Assembly (NCBI RefSeq): GCF_000972845.2
Contig: NC_040013.1
Coordinates: 6,254,550 to 6,318,549 of the forward strand
Length of the DNA: 64,000 nucleotides
Direction: 5' to 3'
DNA from: Larimichthys crocea
Taxonomy: Eukaryota > Chordata > Actinopteri > Sciaenidae
The notes below the pieces were generated by a model. That model was not told the DNA's origin, made no database searches, and worked only from the letters and a program-made list of their open reading frames with translations. The translations under genes and the position numbers were made by a program. Shown here one piece after another: positions 60,376 to 64,000 of this stretch; the first letter of the stretch is position 1; each line of letters begins with the position of its first letter.

Positions 60376-60800
60376 ACTGAGTGTATGTGAGGCCACTTAC
60401 TGTTGATACTGCTCTCATTGACTGTACACACACACACACTCAGAGAGGCTTTTTTTCCACCGGATGAGGTCCGTTCAGTTATTTTTTCTCTCTGATCCGT
60501 GATCATGTCTTTATTAAGGCAGTGTAGTTATTAACCTCCAGCCTGCGGGCAGTGTTCATTAAGTTCATTCTCTAATGTAGGCCTAATCTAGAGGTGGAAT
60601 GAAACATTCATACATGCTTCACCATTCATCTGTCTGCTGATACTCCACCAAACCTCTCTGGCCTTTACAGCCCAAAGGGCCCACTGACACTTCTCATTTC
60701 CTCCTCTGCACTGTCTGCATGCAATTACTCTTTTCTCTTATCGTCTGCTGCGTTCTTCTCTTTTCTCTAGTTTTTCCATTTTCACACATGCATATCAGCT

Positions 60801-60876
60801 TTTCCTTTCCTTTCCTTTCCTTTCCTTTCCTTTCCTTTCCTTTCCTTTCCTTTCCTTTCCTTTCCTTTCCTTTCCT
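60801..60876. repeat. TTTCC pentanucleotide microsatellite
   Basis: About fifteen near-perfect tttcc units in tandem on plus, giving a pure polypurine strand on minus. Confidence 0.95.
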
Positions 60877-61739
60877 TCCCCCTAACCTCTTCCACTTCGT
60901 TGCTGTGCTCCTCTTCTATGCCATTACCAGCATGACAATCTGTTGCTTGCTTGGATCTCAATCGCGGCTTCAAGCATGCTTTTAGATGGATCAAAGTAGA
61001 TATTAAGTACTAATACACACATGTGCAGCCACACACACATATGCAGGAATATCATGCATGCATCTCCACAAGCTCACAATGAGCCTGTTGCGAATTACTG
61101 GCTTCAAAGACGGGGATGAATGCTGTGCGGTGTGTCATCTCTGAAATTTCACATGTACACCCACTCACACACACACAATTACGCACGCAAGGGTGCACGC
61201 TACTAACATGCACATACATAAAAAATGCATGAACGTGAAAGCAGGATCATTAGATTGAACCAGTGTGTGTTTTTCTGTGCGCGAGAGAACATAAAACGTG
61301 CGGTTGAGTGTGTTTATTGTCTGTGTAATGAATGCTTGTTATTCTCAGATCTGCTGGTTAAGGAGGATGTCGGGCAAGGGTCGAACACTTCAAAAGCTCT
61401 TTCATGCCTGCCTCACTTAGCTCACATCGACCTCTGGATGTGCTGATCGATTGACCAGCTTTTATTTGAGTAATTTGGGGAAGCGAGAGCTTCCGAAGCA
61501 AACTCTGACATGCATGTCCGTTTAAGGTATGTGAGAAATTGTGAGGCTTAATCTGTCTTTTTTTTTTTTTTTTGCCTTTACTTTATATTCTTACCCACAT
61601 ATGGTACTGTGAGATTTACCACTGGAAGAATAACAGTAACATTACTGTATTTACATGTCCAGCAGCCACAGAGCTACATTAATAGTAATTCGTAATAGAG
61701 TCCTGTTTTTGGCAACTAGGTTAGTATGAAGACAATATT

Positions 61740-62345
61740 TAGCCTTTTTTTTAGCTCTGTTTTGGTCATCAATTTCTCTTAGTGGATTATTGCTGTACTA
61801 TGTTGACCACCTAAACACTGACGTTGTTTGTCTGCTATTTGGTGCTGACCAGGTACCGTATAATACTTCAATATTTTTTTTAAAGCATCTGTCTGCTGCA
61901 GCTGGAAACAATGTTGACGAGTTACCACCTAGAAAACCAAAAGAATTAGCTCAAAGACACTAAAGCGCTTCATGGGGCTCTTTGCTTAGTTCTGATTTGG
62001 TCTCCACCAAGTCTAGAGAACTATTTAGCTCATATACTACTATTTTCACCCAATGAATGCTAACCTTGTCTGCCACTTAGTTCTGAGTATGGCACAGTTG
62101 GTTCATCAGAGTGTTGACATATCGTTTTGCTGAAAACGTCTGTCTGCTGTGGCGGACACTGCGCTGATGAGGTCAATGGGAACAAAAGCTTTAAGTTAAA
62201 CCAAAAATACGAGCTGAAAGACTCTAAAGTGCTTTGTGGAGCTGAATATAACTGCAGACTTGGGTGATAACTCTTTGTGCGTGAGTGACTATGACACATA
62301 CTGCCACTTAGGGCACTACTTTTACATTAGATGTAGTGAATGGAC
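61740..62345. repeat. degenerate repeat with about 250-bp periodicity
   Basis: The word tctgtctgctg occurs at 61888 and 62139, 251 bases apart. Each is followed by a similar series (gg-aca, gt-gacgag / ct-gatgag, accaaaa, agctcaaagacactaaagcgctt / agctgaaagactctaaagtgcttt, then ggggct / ggagct). Two diverged tandem units, or two adjacent copies of one dispersed element, fit best. Confidence 0.6.
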
Positions 62346-63488
62346 CCAAAATTGACTAGTGCAGCTTTAAAGTTTTAAAGCTTTTGGGGATCCGTTACTG
62401 ACAGCTCATTCCTGTGAGGTATTAATAATCTTGCCATAATCTCTTCAGGTGTAACATTTTGGTAGCTTGCAGATACATTTTTGGAAATGTAAGTTTCTTT
62501 CACATCTTAAAAGTAAAGGGAGTTGATGCTGACTCTGTTTCTCAAAGTCTCGCACAAGAGCTGACAAGTCAAACTGCAGTTCTCTCGAGCGTTTGATTCC
62601 TTGCTCAAAGGCATCATAACTTTAAATCTGGAGTTAGTGGAGAACATTACTTATTCATTTTCTTTAGTCACAGTTTAGTAAGCGATGTTTTTCGACTTAA
62701 ACACCCTTCAAAAAGCCCATCACAAGCCCACACATACCCCTCTAACCGTGCTGCTACATGCCCTGTCCCCTGGTAAACTCCTCTCCGGTCTCAGCGGTCA
62801 TGTTGCCTGGAGCTATTGGTCAGAAGCAGCGGTTTTTATTCATATTTTAGATGAGAAAAAACAGACCAGCAGAAAGTTGATTTCACTCAAATTCACTCTG
62901 AGATTTTCTGTATACATCCTGTGTGTTTTTATTGACCGCTTGCAGACACCCTGTCAAACAGCCGCCTGGTTAGATGCAAGAAAACATCATTGATCCAAAG
63001 ATAGAACAGCAGCCAGGGGGGTTTGGACTTAACTCGTTTTGCTGAGGATTTCTCATTTGTTTCTCTGTCACACACACAATCACCATCACCCACTCCTCAC
63101 ATACCCATAATGATAATGTTAAAGATATTTGTATCTCATTAATCACCATGGCAACAGTATTGGCCCTATTTTCTACTCTCCCCTTCTCTCTTTTTGTTTG
63201 TCTCTCTCTCTCACACACACACACATGCTTCGAGATTATGTTTCCATTCTCCTCTACTATACAGCCATTTATATTCAGTACTGTATTGGATATTATTGGA
63301 TGTGACATACTGCTGATGCACACTCATTGTTGCTTTGATTTTGTTGCTGCAGGATGTGCTGCTGGAGTGATTGCATGTATGTATGTGTGTGGGTGTGTGT
63401 GTGTGAATGAGTGACTGTCTGCTGGAAGCTGTGGCAGGTGTGTAATCCCCTAAGGGCAGAGTTGCATTGTTACCAGAGTAGTGCTTCA

Positions 63489-63490
<2 letters not shown>

Positions 63491-63538
<48 letters not shown>
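63491..63538. repeat. TG microsatellite
   Basis: Uninterrupted (TG)n tract of 48 bases. A shorter one follows at 63609-63624. Confidence 0.95.
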
Positions 63539-63541
<3 letters not shown>

Positions 63542-64000
63542 CAGGGGCATCCACATTATTAAGTAACAAGGATTGGTAATGTAGGGTGTATGAATGCAGA
63601 TCTCAAGCGTGTGTGTGTGTGTGTACGGTAATGCAGGTGAGCGCAGTTCAAGATGTCTTTAAGCGAGAGCAGATGGGAACTCGAATGTTATTGGAGCGTA
63701 TGCACCATGATTCATTTATGCCCTGTGTTCCTGCAGCTGTTTGTGTACATGTGTGAGGTTGTCACCCTGAGGGGCTTTTATAAACACAATTTCATACCAG
63801 CCAAAGCACAAATCAGAAATGGAGGTGAGGTGTGCACAACACTACCTAATTATTTAAAGAATTACTCAATTCTTTTGTATTCAGAGATAAAAGGTGAGCC
63901 TGGCAGGGTTGGCTGTGCATACAAGGATTAATCTAACTTTAAAGCTGCACCAAGCACAGTTTGTTCAAGCTAAACCATAAAGTTTGGCTTCAAAACTGTA

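Larger units (their letters stand above)
47227..64000. other. non-coding region, candidate first intron of the gene starting near 46.6 kb
   Basis: No exon with recognised similarity or paired splice signals on either strand over nearly 17 kb. Contents are GAT-rich sequence (47490-48140), dispersed repeats (49795, 50355, 60200, 61740) and many long dinucleotide tracts. Open frames of up to 187 codons here are low complexity or of unfamiliar composition. Confidence 0.45.

Noticed and set aside
1..64000. CRISPR arrays, operons, phage or bacterial systems
   Set aside because: Introns, vertebrate gene families and fish repeats show nuclear fish DNA; direct repeats are microsatellites or transposon copies without spacers.

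Overview
The window is nuclear DNA of a ray-finned (teleost, probably percomorph) fish. This rests on spliced vertebrate genes with GT-AG introns, dense CA/TG microsatellites, Tc1-, hAT- and piggyBac-type miniature elements, and tRNA-derived SINE and other dispersed repeats of fish type. No species can be named. There is no CRISPR array, operon or prokaryotic feature.

The left third (1-32 kb) is gene-bearing. In order it holds: gphb5 (+), the thyrostimulin beta subunit; gpha2 (-), the thyrostimulin alpha subunit, tail to tail with gphb5; majin (-), a meiotic telomere-to-nuclear-envelope anchor in nine coding exons; two tandem aldo-keto reductase genes (+); and bad (-), a BH3-only apoptosis regulator. 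All gene models were assembled by hand from splice sites, and intron phase is consistent at every junction used. GPHA2, MAJIN and BAD are neighbours on human 11q13, so the block looks like conserved synteny. gphb5 is the extra member, since human GPHB5 is on chromosome 14. Having both thyrostimulin subunits 2.2 kb apart resembles the linked state known in some invertebrates.

The most dynamic part is 17.8-27.5 kb, a tandem segmental duplication (unit A about 5.1 kb, unit B about 4.6 kb). Unit A carries the first coding exon of majin, a divergent promoter and AKR copy A. Unit B has lost about 0.78 kb that held the majin exon and half of the promoter, has lost a further E-box-containing promoter segment, and has gained a Tc1-like MITE in intron 1. 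AKR copy B is intact but has changes at its active site, including Trp to Glu next to the catalytic His. Its amino-acid changes look in excess of silent ones.

From 32 kb to the right end I see no coding exon. There is a long intergenic stretch (32.3-46.5 kb), then a CpG-rich block at about 46.6-47.2 kb ending in a strong splice donor. This looks like a non-coding first exon and promoter of an unidentified plus-strand gene whose coding part lies beyond the window. The remaining 17 kb would be its first intron, filled with microsatellites and dispersed repeats. I found no clear new biological system; the best leads are the diverged AKR pair with its majin entanglement and the linked thyrostimulin genes.
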